A stretch of 5,180 nt of DNA. Origin: Candidatus Pelagibacter sp. Lineage in GTDB: Bacteria; Pseudomonadota; Alphaproteobacteria; Pelagibacterales; Pelagibacteraceae. Every line of letters begins with the position of its first letter. Position 1 is the first letter of the stretch. Positions 1 to 5,180 of this stretch are shown piece by piece. Made by a program: the position numbers and the translations under genes. The DNA lies in the NCBI GenBank assembly GCA_028222445.1, contig JAOISU010000020.1:1-5180 (forward strand), in the 5' to 3' direction. The notes below the pieces were generated by a model. It worked only from the letters and a program-made list of their open reading frames with translations. It made no database searches and was not told where the DNA came from.

Positions 1-2
1 AA

Positions 3-596
3 AATTTTAATCTTTTTTTAAGAGAATGTAAAATTTGGAAAAATTTTATAGATTTATTAAATAGTGACGATTTTAAAAAAGAAGTAATAAAAAATTTCAA
101 GATAAAAAATGTTTTTTTTTCGGACAAGAGTTTAAAAAGATTCATTCCATTTTTCAAAAAAGTCAAACTAGAATTCACTTTCAATAAATCTTATAATAAA
201 TCATTTAACAACCCACATACAGACTCAACAAGAAAGATAGTTAGTATGATCATTTTTTTTACTTCAGATGAGTGGTCAATTAATAATGGTGGGTTAGTTA
301 ATTTGTATAAACCCAAAGATAATAAATATGAATTTAATTGGCGAAATGAAGTTGTTGAAGAAAATAAATTAGAAGTTATTAAAACTATTATCCCTATACC
401 TAACAATTTTTATGGATTTAAAAAAACTAAAAACTCTTATCATTCAGTATCTAAAATTTTATGTGATGATGCAAAGTCACGTGATGTTTTAATGATCAAC
501 CTTAGTTATGCAGAGCCAAAAGACGTACCTTACGTTGACAAAACATTTTTTGAAAGATTTTATCAAAAAATAGTCAAGATGGTGAATAGTTTTTGA
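3..596 (+). CDS. 2OG-Fe(II) oxygenase, 5'-truncated by window edge
   Basis: This frame is open from base 3 with no stop until TGA at 594-596, giving 197 residues; the true start lies upstream. The first in-frame ATG (246) falls inside the catalytic core, so it is not the start. The core looks like a prolyl-4-hydroxylase-type 2-oxoglutarate/Fe(II) dioxygenase. An HTD triad (bases 216-224) supplies the proximal iron ligands His and Asp. A strand and turn follow (MIIFFTSDEW, then NNGGLVNLY, matching the usual 'YLN..W...GGeL.ly' pattern). The distal iron-ligand His is in SYHSVSKI (441-443), and Arg at 480-482 is placed to bind the 2-oxoglutarate carboxylate. Known for the family: O2-dependent hydroxylation of proteins, small molecules or sugars; such genes are common in surface-polysaccharide and phage regions. 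The substrate here is unknown. No signal peptide can be judged because the N-terminus is missing. It is separated by 93 bp from the next gene. I am confident of the fold and not of the substrate. Confidence 0.85.
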   Translation, partial: NFNLFLRECKIWKNFIDLLNSDDFKKEVIKNFKIKNVFFSDKSLKRFIPFFKKVKLEFTFNKSYNKSFNNPHTDSTRKIVSMIIFFTSDEWSINNGGLVNLYKPKDNKYEFNWRNEVVEENKLEVIKTIIPIPNNFYGFKKTKNSYHSVSKILCDDAKSRDVLMINLSYAEPKDVPYVDKTFFERFYQKIVKMVNSF

Positions 597-689
597 TTAA
601 TTTCTTTGATTTATATTTAGGAGTTTTATAGTAAATTTAAATTAATAATAAATACAAATAAAATTTAATACAAATTTATAAGTCTGATT

Positions 690-2138
690 ATGATGTTTTC
701 AATATACAAGAGAGTACTATCTGACAAAATTTTATTATTTTTGAACATACTCACTATATTAATTATTATAAGTACAACATATAAATTTTTTCAGAGTAAT
801 AAAGAAATTTCAACATTTTACTTAAATTTTATTATCTATTTTTCTTTTATATTGTTTATTTTATTTGTAATTTTAATTCAGAAATCAAATAAAATAAAAG
901 TAGTCTGCAAGATAGTAATTCTTTCTGGAATTTTAAGTTTATATGTAATTGAAATCTATTTAAACTTTGTTCATCAAAGCCAGACTCCTATAGAAGATCT
1001 TCAGAATAGAAAATTTTATGCAGAAAAATTAGGTATTAAGTTTGATACTAGGTCAAAATATGAAGTATTAAATGATTTACTAGAAAAAGGTGAAATTGCT
1101 TTTCCTACAATGCCACCTAATGATGTTTTTAGCAAAACTAGTAAATTTTTTAATAACTTAAAAAATCCAATATATCCATTATCAAACATATCAAACTCAA
1201 AAACAGTATTCTGTAATGAGTCAGGAGAACGAGTTATTTATCAAACTGATAGATATGGATTTAGAAATAAAGATAGTATTTGGGATGAGGATAAAATTGA
1301 TGTTGCAATAGTTGGTGACTCACTAGTACATGGAGCATGTGTAGATGATGAATTTGTTATAAGTACTTTACTAAATAAAATTTCTGGTAAAAATATATTA
1401 AATTTAGGAGTGCAAGGCTATGGACCTTTATTGCAGTTAGCTGCTCTAAAAGAATATGCATATTTTAAAGAACCAAAAGTAGTACTTTGGTATTACTCAG
1501 AAGCTAATGACCTAGGTAATTTGAATGATGAATGGAAATTTGAAATAATTAGAAATTATAAAAAACCTAGCTTTAGCCAAAATTTAATAACAAAACAAAA
1601 TTTAATAAATCAACAATTAAAAGATTTGATTGAGCTAGTTAAATATAGCGAGGGAGGAACATTGAATCACAAAGAAATACAATCAAAGAATAAGTCAATA
1701 GCATACAAAAAAAGCATTAACTATCTAGGATTAATAAGATTACATAAATTAAGAGATTTTTTAAATCATTTTCTCCCTCAAGATAAATCAATTATAAGAT
1801 ATAGATATTCAGATATCTCAGCAATAGATGAGTATTTTAAAATTTTAAAATTAGCAGATGATTTGGTAAAAAGTTGGGGTGGAAAAATTGTTGTTGTATA
1901 TCATCCACACCTAACAAGATATATGGGCAATGGACTATTGATCTATGGTCAAAGACAATATGATACTTTTTTAAAAAGAATAAAAGATTTAGATATAGAT
2001 TTGGTTGATATTAAGATGGAACTATTTGATACTTTAGAAAGTCCAACAGATATTTATCACTTTGGTTTGCCGGGTCACCCAAATGAATATGGATATCAAA
2101 TTACAGCAGAAAAGTTTAACGACTTTTTGATGAAATAA
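690..2138 (+). CDS. Membrane-anchored SGNH/GDSL hydrolase-like protein, three N-terminal TM segments
   Basis: The 482-residue product has three hydrophobic segments (about 12-32, 44-64 and 71-93). Basic residues at the N-terminus and in the second loop (about 65-70) predict a cytoplasmic N-terminus, so the rest should lie in the periplasm. An SGNH domain follows a linker: block I is VGDSLVHG with nucleophile candidate Ser211, and block II is LGVQGYG (239-245). The block III position reads SEANDL (270-275), with Asn273 and Asp274 but Glu271 where GxND has Gly. Near the C-terminus GHPNEYGY (462-469) supplies the likely catalytic His463. The classical Asp three residues before that His is absent (Leu460), although an alternative DxxH spacing exists at Asp454-His457. 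Family members remove or transfer acyl groups, often on extracellular polysaccharides; a role in surface-glycan acylation is inferred. The gene starts ATG-ATG with no Shine-Dalgarno; I chose the first ATG, and the second would shorten the protein by one residue. It ends 5 bp before the 82-bp repeat and is a different SGNH subfamily from the gene at 2370. Confidence 0.85.
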   Translation: MMFSIYKRVLSDKILLFLNILTILIIISTTYKFFQSNKEISTFYLNFIIYFSFILFILFVILIQKSNKIKVVCKIVILSGILSLYVIEIYLNFVHQSQTPIEDLQNRKFYAEKLGIKFDTRSKYEVLNDLLEKGEIAFPTMPPNDVFSKTSKFFNNLKNPIYPLSNISNSKTVFCNESGERVIYQTDRYGFRNKDSIWDEDKIDVAIVGDSLVHGACVDDEFVISTLLNKISGKNILNLGVQGYGPLLQLAALKEYAYFKEPKVVLWYYSEANDLGNLNDEWKFEIIRNYKKPSFSQNLITKQNLINQQLKDLIELVKYSEGGTLNHKEIQSKNKSIAYKKSINYLGLIRLHKLRDFLNHFLPQDKSIIRYRYSDISAIDEYFKILKLADDLVKSWGGKIVVVYHPHLTRYMGNGLLIYGQRQYDTFLKRIKDLDIDLVDIKMELFDTLESPTDIYHFGLPGHPNEYGYQITAEKFNDFLMK

Positions 2139-2143
2139 AAATT

Positions 2144-2176
2144 ATTATATCTCCATTTATATATACTTTGTGGTAA
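2144..2176 (+). pseudogene. 3' remnant of a second DUF5989 gene
   Basis: Read in the frame of the TAA at 2174-2176, this stretch encodes IISPFIYTLW-stop, against IIAPFIYTLW-stop at the end of the intact DUF5989 gene (3550-3699). Nothing upstream in this frame resembles the rest of that protein: the upstream sequence is the end of the SGNH gene in a different frame. There is no start codon for this fragment. It is therefore the last ten codons plus stop of a DUF5989 gene whose body was lost or never came along. One of the ten codons differs in meaning (Ala to Ser), so this copy has diverged slightly or came from a related allele. Confidence 0.75.
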
Positions 2177-2225
2177 TAGATATTAAAAAATAAAATAAAC
2201 ATCAAAATGAAAAATTTCAATCAAA
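2144..2225 (+). repeat. 82-bp direct repeat, copy 1 (DUF5989 tail to sxtJ head)
   Basis: Aligned without gaps against 3667-3748 (offset 1523), this segment matches at 77 of 82 positions; the mismatches are at 2150, 2155, 2188, 2200 and 2204. In the other copy the same sequence covers the last codons of the DUF5989 gene, the 30-bp spacer and the first six codons of sxtJ plus one base. Here neither gene body is present, so this copy looks like a transplanted junction. Homology starts 5 bp after the stop codon of the upstream SGNH gene and ends abruptly within the chimeric reading frame at 2207. A match this long and this close is not explained by A+T bias. Confidence 0.93.
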
Positions 2226-2377
2226 TTGAATCTGGTATTAACTATGTTGAAGTAGGTCATGGTGTGGGAATTGGCGCCAGTTTAAAGAATAGTCAGGGAC
2301 AATCTTTTTGTACTGACGAAGAGTATATTGAGGCCGCAAATTTAGTAAAAATAAAAAATAAAAAAAATAATGAATAA
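2207..2377 (+). pseudogene. Chimeric 56-codon ORF: sxtJ start fused to HMGL-like aldolase fragment
   Basis: The reading frame is ATG to TAA without interruption. Codons 1-6 (MKNFNQ) are identical to the start of the SxtJ protein at 3730 and lie inside the 82-bp repeat. From codon 7 the sequence changes to IESGINYVEVGHGVGIGAS and then TDEEYIEAANLV. I recognise this as the early barrel region of HMGL-like pyruvate-type aldolases: 4-hydroxy-2-oxovalerate aldolases have a similar 'AGVD.IEVaHGdGL.GSS' followed by 'TD.e.ieaA..v'. Those enzymes have more than 300 residues, so only about 40 are present here and the metal-binding and catalytic parts are missing. By hand count 46 of 114 bases in 2228-2341 are G or C (40%), clearly above the flanks, which fits a fragment of a conserved gene. 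The last codons are A-rich and overlap the next SGNH start by 8 bp (ATGAATAA), so translation of this frame could feed ribosomes to that gene. It may survive as a leader peptide; I have no evidence that the peptide has an activity. Confidence 0.65.
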
Positions 2378-3539
2378 AATAAAAATAGTAGGATATTTTT
2401 TTATAACAAGTATATATTTATTTCTCTCATTAATATTAGTCGTTTTTTTTTTAGAGTTTTTTAATATTAAAGATAAAATTTTACTAAAAAAAACGGACCC
2501 CGCTTTATTGCACCAAACAGATTATTATGGAGAAAAAAAAAAAGTTAATCCTTATGCAAAAATTAACAAAAAAGAATTGCACCCTTATTATTTATTTTTT
2601 GTACCAAGTAAGGAGATAGATAATAATGAAATAGATAAAACTGTTATAAATTTTAATAAAGATTATTTTAGATACAATCCTAGTTTAAAAAAAGACTTCC
2701 AAAAAAAAGGAATTTTTTTAGGCGGATCTACTGCTTTTGGGTACTATGCTAGTAATGACAGCAAAACACCAGCAGCATTACTTACAGAAAAAACAAATGT
2801 AAATTTTTCAAATTTAAATAGTCCTTCTTGGAATTCACATCAGGAATTACTTGCAATAGCCAAATATTCTCTTGATTATGATTACTCAGTGTCTTTAACT
2901 GGTTCAAATGATATTACAATTTATTGTCGTTATAATAAGAACACCGACCTTTATCCTGATACTCCTGAAAGTTATAAATATTTAAAAAAAATAGTAAATG
3001 ATTGGTCATATTTTCATTTATCTCAAATTGATTTTATAGAACTTGTAAAAATTTATATAATTAAAAAAGTTCCTAATACCGTGTTTATGCTGTCTTATTT
3101 AAAAAATTATAAAGAAATTAAAAAAAAAGAAAATAAAAGAATTTTAGAATATAATGATAAAGATGATGATTGTAATAAAGATGATGCAAAAATTATAGCA
3201 GAAAGTTTTATTAAAAATCAAAAAAAAATAAGAGACATATCAGAAGCAAAAAATTCAAAACATATAATAATTTTGCAACCATTTTTAAATCTTGAGTCAA
3301 ATGACCAAGATTACTATTTTATTGCTAAAGAAGTTTATGATTTAATTCTAAAGACAGATTTTTGTAAAAAGGATTGTTATAATTTTATGGATTTATTTGA
3401 AGAATATAACTTGAACAAAAAATTTAATAGCATAAATAACAATTATGATAAAGTTGCATTTATCGATACTGTTCATTTAACTGATATAGGAAATGAAATA
3501 CTTGCTAAAAAAATAAGTAGTATAATTAATAAAAAATAA
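2370..3539 (+). CDS. Membrane-anchored SGNH/GDSL hydrolase family protein, one TM segment
   Basis: The 389-residue product has a single hydrophobic anchor at about 7-30 after a basic N-terminus, so the domain is predicted to face the periplasm. The SGNH blocks are complete enough to suggest an active enzyme. Block I is LGGSTAFGYY with nucleophile candidate Ser120, block II is around LNSPSWNSHQE (149-159), block III is GSND (178-181), and block V is IDTVHLTDIGN (365-375) with the classical Asp366 and His369 pair. The region 245-275 is a charged, low-complexity Lys/Asp/Glu-rich insert. Family members are esterases, lipases or acyltransferases, and in glycan clusters usually act on O-acyl groups; the substrate here is unknown. 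It has little visible similarity to the SGNH protein at 690 outside the motifs. The ATG overlaps the stop of the chimeric frame at 2207, and there is no Shine-Dalgarno. The gene contains runs of 10 T (2443-2452) and 11 A (2533-2543) without loss of frame. The DUF5989 gene follows 10 bp downstream. Confidence 0.87.
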   Translation: MNKIKIVGYFFITSIYLFLSLILVVFFLEFFNIKDKILLKKTDPALLHQTDYYGEKKKVNPYAKINKKELHPYYLFFVPSKEIDNNEIDKTVINFNKDYFRYNPSLKKDFQKKGIFLGGSTAFGYYASNDSKTPAALLTEKTNVNFSNLNSPSWNSHQELLAIAKYSLDYDYSVSLTGSNDITIYCRYNKNTDLYPDTPESYKYLKKIVNDWSYFHLSQIDFIELVKIYIIKKVPNTVFMLSYLKNYKEIKKKENKRILEYNDKDDDCNKDDAKIIAESFIKNQKKIRDISEAKNSKHIIILQPFLNLESNDQDYYFIAKEVYDLILKTDFCKKDCYNFMDLFEEYNLNKKFNSINNNYDKVAFIDTVHLTDIGNEILAKKISSIINKK

Positions 3540-3549
3540 CAAAAAAATA

Positions 3550-3699
3550 ATGAGTTTTTTAAGAGAATTAATCAGATTTATGTTCAAGAGAAAGAAATAT
3601 TGGTTAATACCTATAGTTTTGATCCTTACACTCTTAGGAGGATTATTAATAGTGTCCCAGGGTTCAATTATAGCTCCGTTTATATATACTTTGTGGTAA
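3550..3699 (+). CDS. DUF5989 family small membrane protein
   Basis: A 49-residue product too short for most ORF callers. It has a basic amphipathic N-terminus (MSFLRELIRFMFKRKKYW), one hydrophobic segment (about 18-36) containing the family's LLGGLLIVSQGS stretch, and the characteristic ending APFIYTLW. Length and these motifs match DUF5989, a family of roughly 50-residue proteins of unknown function that usually sit immediately upstream of SxtJ and often beside carbamoyltransferase and SGNH genes. The basic segment should be cytoplasmic and the C-terminus periplasmic. From memory, the saxitoxin cluster has a comparably small gene next to sxtJ, which may be the same family. The A-rich leader has no Shine-Dalgarno. 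The last 33 bases are duplicated at 2144-2176. A role as a small partner of SxtJ is inferred from their constant pairing. Confidence 0.9.
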   Translation: MSFLRELIRFMFKRKKYWLIPIVLILTLLGGLLIVSQGSIIAPFIYTLW

Positions 3700-3748
3700 T
3701 AGATATTAAAGAATAAAATAAATATCCAAATGAAAAATTTCAATCAAA
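3667..3748 (+). repeat. 82-bp direct repeat, copy 2 (in its native gene context)
   Basis: This is the counterpart of 2144-2225, with 77 of 82 positions identical and no gaps. Here it spans the last ten sense codons and stop of DUF5989, the 30-bp spacer, and codons 1-6 plus one base of sxtJ, all with intact flanking genes. It is therefore the likely source-type arrangement. After 3748 the two copies diverge completely: this one continues into sxtJ and the other into the aldolase fragment. Bases 2144 to 3666 form the 1523-bp unit that homologous recombination between the copies would delete or duplicate. Confidence 0.93.
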
Positions 3749-4122
3749 CAACATTACCATCAAATAAAAAATTTGGATTATTTTTTGTATTAATATTTTT
3801 TTTGTTAGGTTTGTTTTTTTTTACTTCTGACAATTCTAATGCATATATTTTTTTTTCAATTTCATTATCTTTATTGATTATTTCATTTATATGTCCATCA
3901 ATTTTTAAGATACCCAATTTTTTATGGATGAAACTTGGTATGACATTAGGAATGATTGTTTCTCCTATCATATTGAGCGTCCTATTTTTTTTGGTTATTA
4001 CTCCTATCGGCTTGTTATTAAAAGTTTTTGGTAAAGATGTACTTTTAATTAAGAATAAAAATGAAAATTCATTTTGGATTAAAAGAAAAGTTAAACCAGA
4101 GTCAATGATTGAACCTTTTTAG
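3730..4122 (+). CDS. SxtJ family membrane protein
   Basis: The 130-residue product has hydrophobic segments at about 15-31, 37-57 and 70-98. The family signature is visible: LPSNKKFGLFF near the N-terminus, then FLWMKLGMTLG, ...VSPIILSVLFF and TPIGLLLKVFGKD, ending in a basic tail with SFWIKRK and SMIEPF. Length and motif order match SxtJ-family proteins, named after a gene of the saxitoxin cluster whose biochemical role is not established. In other bacteria the DUF5989-SxtJ pair is found with carbamoyltransferases and SGNH proteins in polysaccharide or lipid-modification clusters, so assistance to a membrane-level modification step is the plausible role. No carbamoyltransferase lies in this window. 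It begins 30 bp after DUF5989 and ends 14 bp before the methyltransferase. Its first codons are duplicated at 2207-2225. There are runs of 8 and 9 T (3796-3803, 3814-3822) within the first membrane segment's codons. Confidence 0.9.
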   Translation: MKNFNQTTLPSNKKFGLFFVLIFFLLGLFFFTSDNSNAYIFFSISLSLLIISFICPSIFKIPNFLWMKLGMTLGMIVSPIILSVLFFLVITPIGLLLKVFGKDVLLIKNKNENSFWIKRKVKPESMIEPF

Positions 4123-4136
4123 ATAATACAATTTTA

Positions 4137-5042
4137 ATGTTTAAAAAAGATTATACAAAAAAAGATAATTTATATAAATTTAAGGTAAATGATTTTACGA
4201 CTAAATCAGTTACATCTTTTTATGATGAAGCACCGTTTCCCAACTACAAAGATCATCAAGATAAACAAAGTATTAACACAATAGGTAAAAATAATTTTTT
4301 TTTAAAACAAATAAAAAATTTTTTAGGTTTTAATAAAAAATTTATTGAAATCGGATCAGGAACAAGTCAAGTATCAAATTATTTAGCTTTTGGAACCAAT
4401 AATAAAATTTTTGCTTTTGACCCAACTTTGAAATCATTAGAATTAGGAAAATCTTTTTCTGATAAAAATGGCATAAAAAATATTAATTACTTAAATGCAG
4501 ATATTAATGAAGATATTTTTAGTAATGAAGTATTTGATTTAGTATTATGTAGTGGTGTTTTACACCACACTAAAGATGCATACGAAAGTTTTAGTAAAAT
4601 ACCAAAAATAATAAAAAAAGATGGTTATGTGATCATTGGTTTATACAATAGCTATGGAAGAATTAGAACAAAAGTTAGAAAGTTTTTTTATAAGTTCTTT
4701 GGAAAAAATTTTGTGATGTTTTTAGATCCTGTATTAAGAATTTTGAATAAAGATAATATAAAAAATTCAGAAAAAATAAAATCATGGATAAGAGATCAAT
4801 ACGAACATCCAGTTGAGACCACGCATACACTTGATGAAGTATTTGAATGGTTTGATAAGCATGATTTAGAATTTATTAATTCAATCCCATCAACAGATTG
4901 TTCAATTGGAATACCAAATAATATTTTTGTAAAAAGTAAAAAAAATACTTTTACCGAAAGAATTTTTCAACAGTTGAGGATGAATTTTAATAATTTAGGT
5001 AATGAAGGTGGTCTTTTTATAGTTGTAGGTAAAAAAAAATAA
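4137..5042 (+). CDS. Class I SAM-dependent methyltransferase
   Basis: The 301-residue product has no membrane segment and is predicted to be cytoplasmic. The Rossmann-like SAM-binding core is clear: motif I is FIEIGSGTSQVSNYLA (69-84), the acidic residue ending strand 2 is Asp95 in IFAFDPT, the motif II region is LNADI (119-123), and the strand 4 region reads FDLVLCSGVLHHTKD (133-147). KKDGYVIIGLYN (160-171) follows as strand 5. A distinctive N-terminal stretch, FYDEAPFPNY (28-37), precedes the core; I recall it from a methyltransferase subfamily often found near glycan-modification genes, whose substrate is not known. The C-terminal 130 residues, including DQYEHPVETTHTLDEV (220-235), probably form the substrate pocket or lid. 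Its position just after sxtJ and 8 bp before the next gene suggests the product is a methylated sugar or lipid-linked intermediate, which is inference. The fold and the SAM use are secure; the acceptor is not. Confidence 0.9.
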   Translation: MFKKDYTKKDNLYKFKVNDFTTKSVTSFYDEAPFPNYKDHQDKQSINTIGKNNFFLKQIKNFLGFNKKFIEIGSGTSQVSNYLAFGTNNKIFAFDPTLKSLELGKSFSDKNGIKNINYLNADINEDIFSNEVFDLVLCSGVLHHTKDAYESFSKIPKIIKKDGYVIIGLYNSYGRIRTKVRKFFYKFFGKNFVMFLDPVLRILNKDNIKNSEKIKSWIRDQYEHPVETTHTLDEVFEWFDKHDLEFINSIPSTDCSIGIPNNIFVKSKKNTFTERIFQQLRMNFNNLGNEGGLFIVVGKKK

Positions 5043-5050
5043 AATTAATT

Positions 5051-5180
5051 ATGGTGATAACAAAAAAAATAGATTTTCTGTTTATTAGATTTCCAATAAT
5101 TTTACCCGTAATTTACAGTTTTTTTATTTATTCTTTTCCATCTTATGAAAATTTAATAATATTTTTTACACTAATGTTGC
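5051..5180 (+). CDS. Integral membrane protein of unknown function, 3'-truncated by window edge
   Basis: An open frame begins at ATG 5051, 8 bp after the methyltransferase stop, and continues to the window end with 43 codons visible. The start could also be the GTG immediately after. The N-terminus is short and basic (MVITKKIDF), followed by a hydrophobic segment (about 8-27, FLFIRFPIILPVIYSFFIY), a polar turn (SFPSYENL), and the start of a second hydrophobic segment. This is the pattern of a polytopic inner-membrane protein with a cytoplasmic N-terminus. The spacing points to the same transcript as the genes upstream. I do not recognise the family with confidence; similar 'RFPI..P' starts occur in membrane proteins of surface-glycan clusters, but that is a weak recollection. 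Confidence 0.75.
   Translation, partial: MVITKKIDFLFIRFPIILPVIYSFFIYSFPSYENLIIFFTLML

Noticed and set aside
13..27. 14-bp match to the start of DUF5989 (3555-3568), giving FLRE in both proteins
   Set aside because: It is short, mostly a T run, and lies in an unrelated oxygenase; chance is sufficient.
191..406. 71-residue open frame on the minus strand
   Set aside because: It lies antisense to the 2OG-Fe(II) oxygenase, whose catalytic residues show that the + strand is the coding one; no recognisable motif.
246..596. Complete 116-residue gene starting at ATG 246
   Set aside because: The frame is open upstream to the window edge and the iron-binding HTD lies before this ATG, so it is an internal methionine.
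619..623. AGGAG in the 597-689 spacer as a ribosome binding site
   Set aside because: No ATG, GTG or TTG start lies at a suitable distance, and the next gene starts 67 bp downstream; it is either chance or the relic of a lost gene.
606..632. TTGATT and TATAGT as a promoter for the 690 gene
   Set aside because: The spacing is only 15 bp and such near-matches are common in DNA this A+T-rich; a promoter in this gap is plausible but cannot be placed.
3477..3743. 88-residue open frame on the minus strand
   Set aside because: It overlaps the end of the SGNH gene and all of DUF5989 in antisense; the hydrophobic, low-complexity product is what A+T-rich antisense gives.
3744..3971. 75-residue open frame on the minus strand
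   Set aside because: Antisense to sxtJ, which has clear family motifs on the + strand.
1..5180. tRNA, rRNA, CRISPR array, insertion sequence or rho-independent terminator
   Set aside because: I saw no GC-rich hairpin followed by a T run, no regular spaced repeats, no transposase and no RNA-gene signature on either strand.

Overview
The window is strongly A+T-rich DNA with tightly packed genes, all on the + strand. The gene set is typical of a cell-surface polysaccharide region: a 2-oxoglutarate/Fe(II) oxygenase, two membrane-anchored SGNH hydrolases, the small DUF5989 and SxtJ membrane proteins, a SAM methyltransferase, and the start of another membrane protein. Base composition, short spacers, absence of Shine-Dalgarno sequences and gene content together suggest a streamlined marine bacterium, most likely SAR11/Pelagibacter-like, in its hypervariable surface-glycan region. 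That assignment is inference, because no taxonomic marker gene is present.

Layout: (1) The 3' part of a 2OG-Fe(II) oxygenase runs in from the left edge and ends at 596. (2) A 93-bp spacer follows. (3) A 482-aa SGNH hydrolase with three N-terminal membrane segments occupies 690-2138. (4) A mosaic scar occupies 2144-2377. It holds the last codons of a second DUF5989 gene, its spacer to sxtJ, the first six codons of sxtJ, and then, in frame, a piece of an HMGL-like (4-hydroxy-2-oxovalerate-type) aldolase. (5) A second, different SGNH hydrolase with one membrane anchor (2370-3539) overlaps the end of that chimeric reading frame. (6) An intact 49-aa DUF5989 gene (3550-3699) and an sxtJ gene (3730-4122) follow. 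(7) A class I methyltransferase (4137-5042) comes next. (8) The N-terminus of a membrane protein starts at 5051 and leaves the window.

From 690 onward the spacers are short or overlapping and no terminator is visible, so these genes probably form one transcription unit. The likely shared theme is modification (acylation or deacylation, methylation, perhaps oxidation) of surface glycan or lipid-linked sugar, with the SGNH domains on the outer face of the inner membrane and the methyltransferase in the cytoplasm. The exact substrates cannot be read from the sequence.

The most notable observation is an 82-bp direct repeat with 77 matching positions (2144-2225 and 3667-3748), which spans the DUF5989-sxtJ junction. 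It brackets a 1.5-kb segment and records a gene-shuffling event in this cluster.
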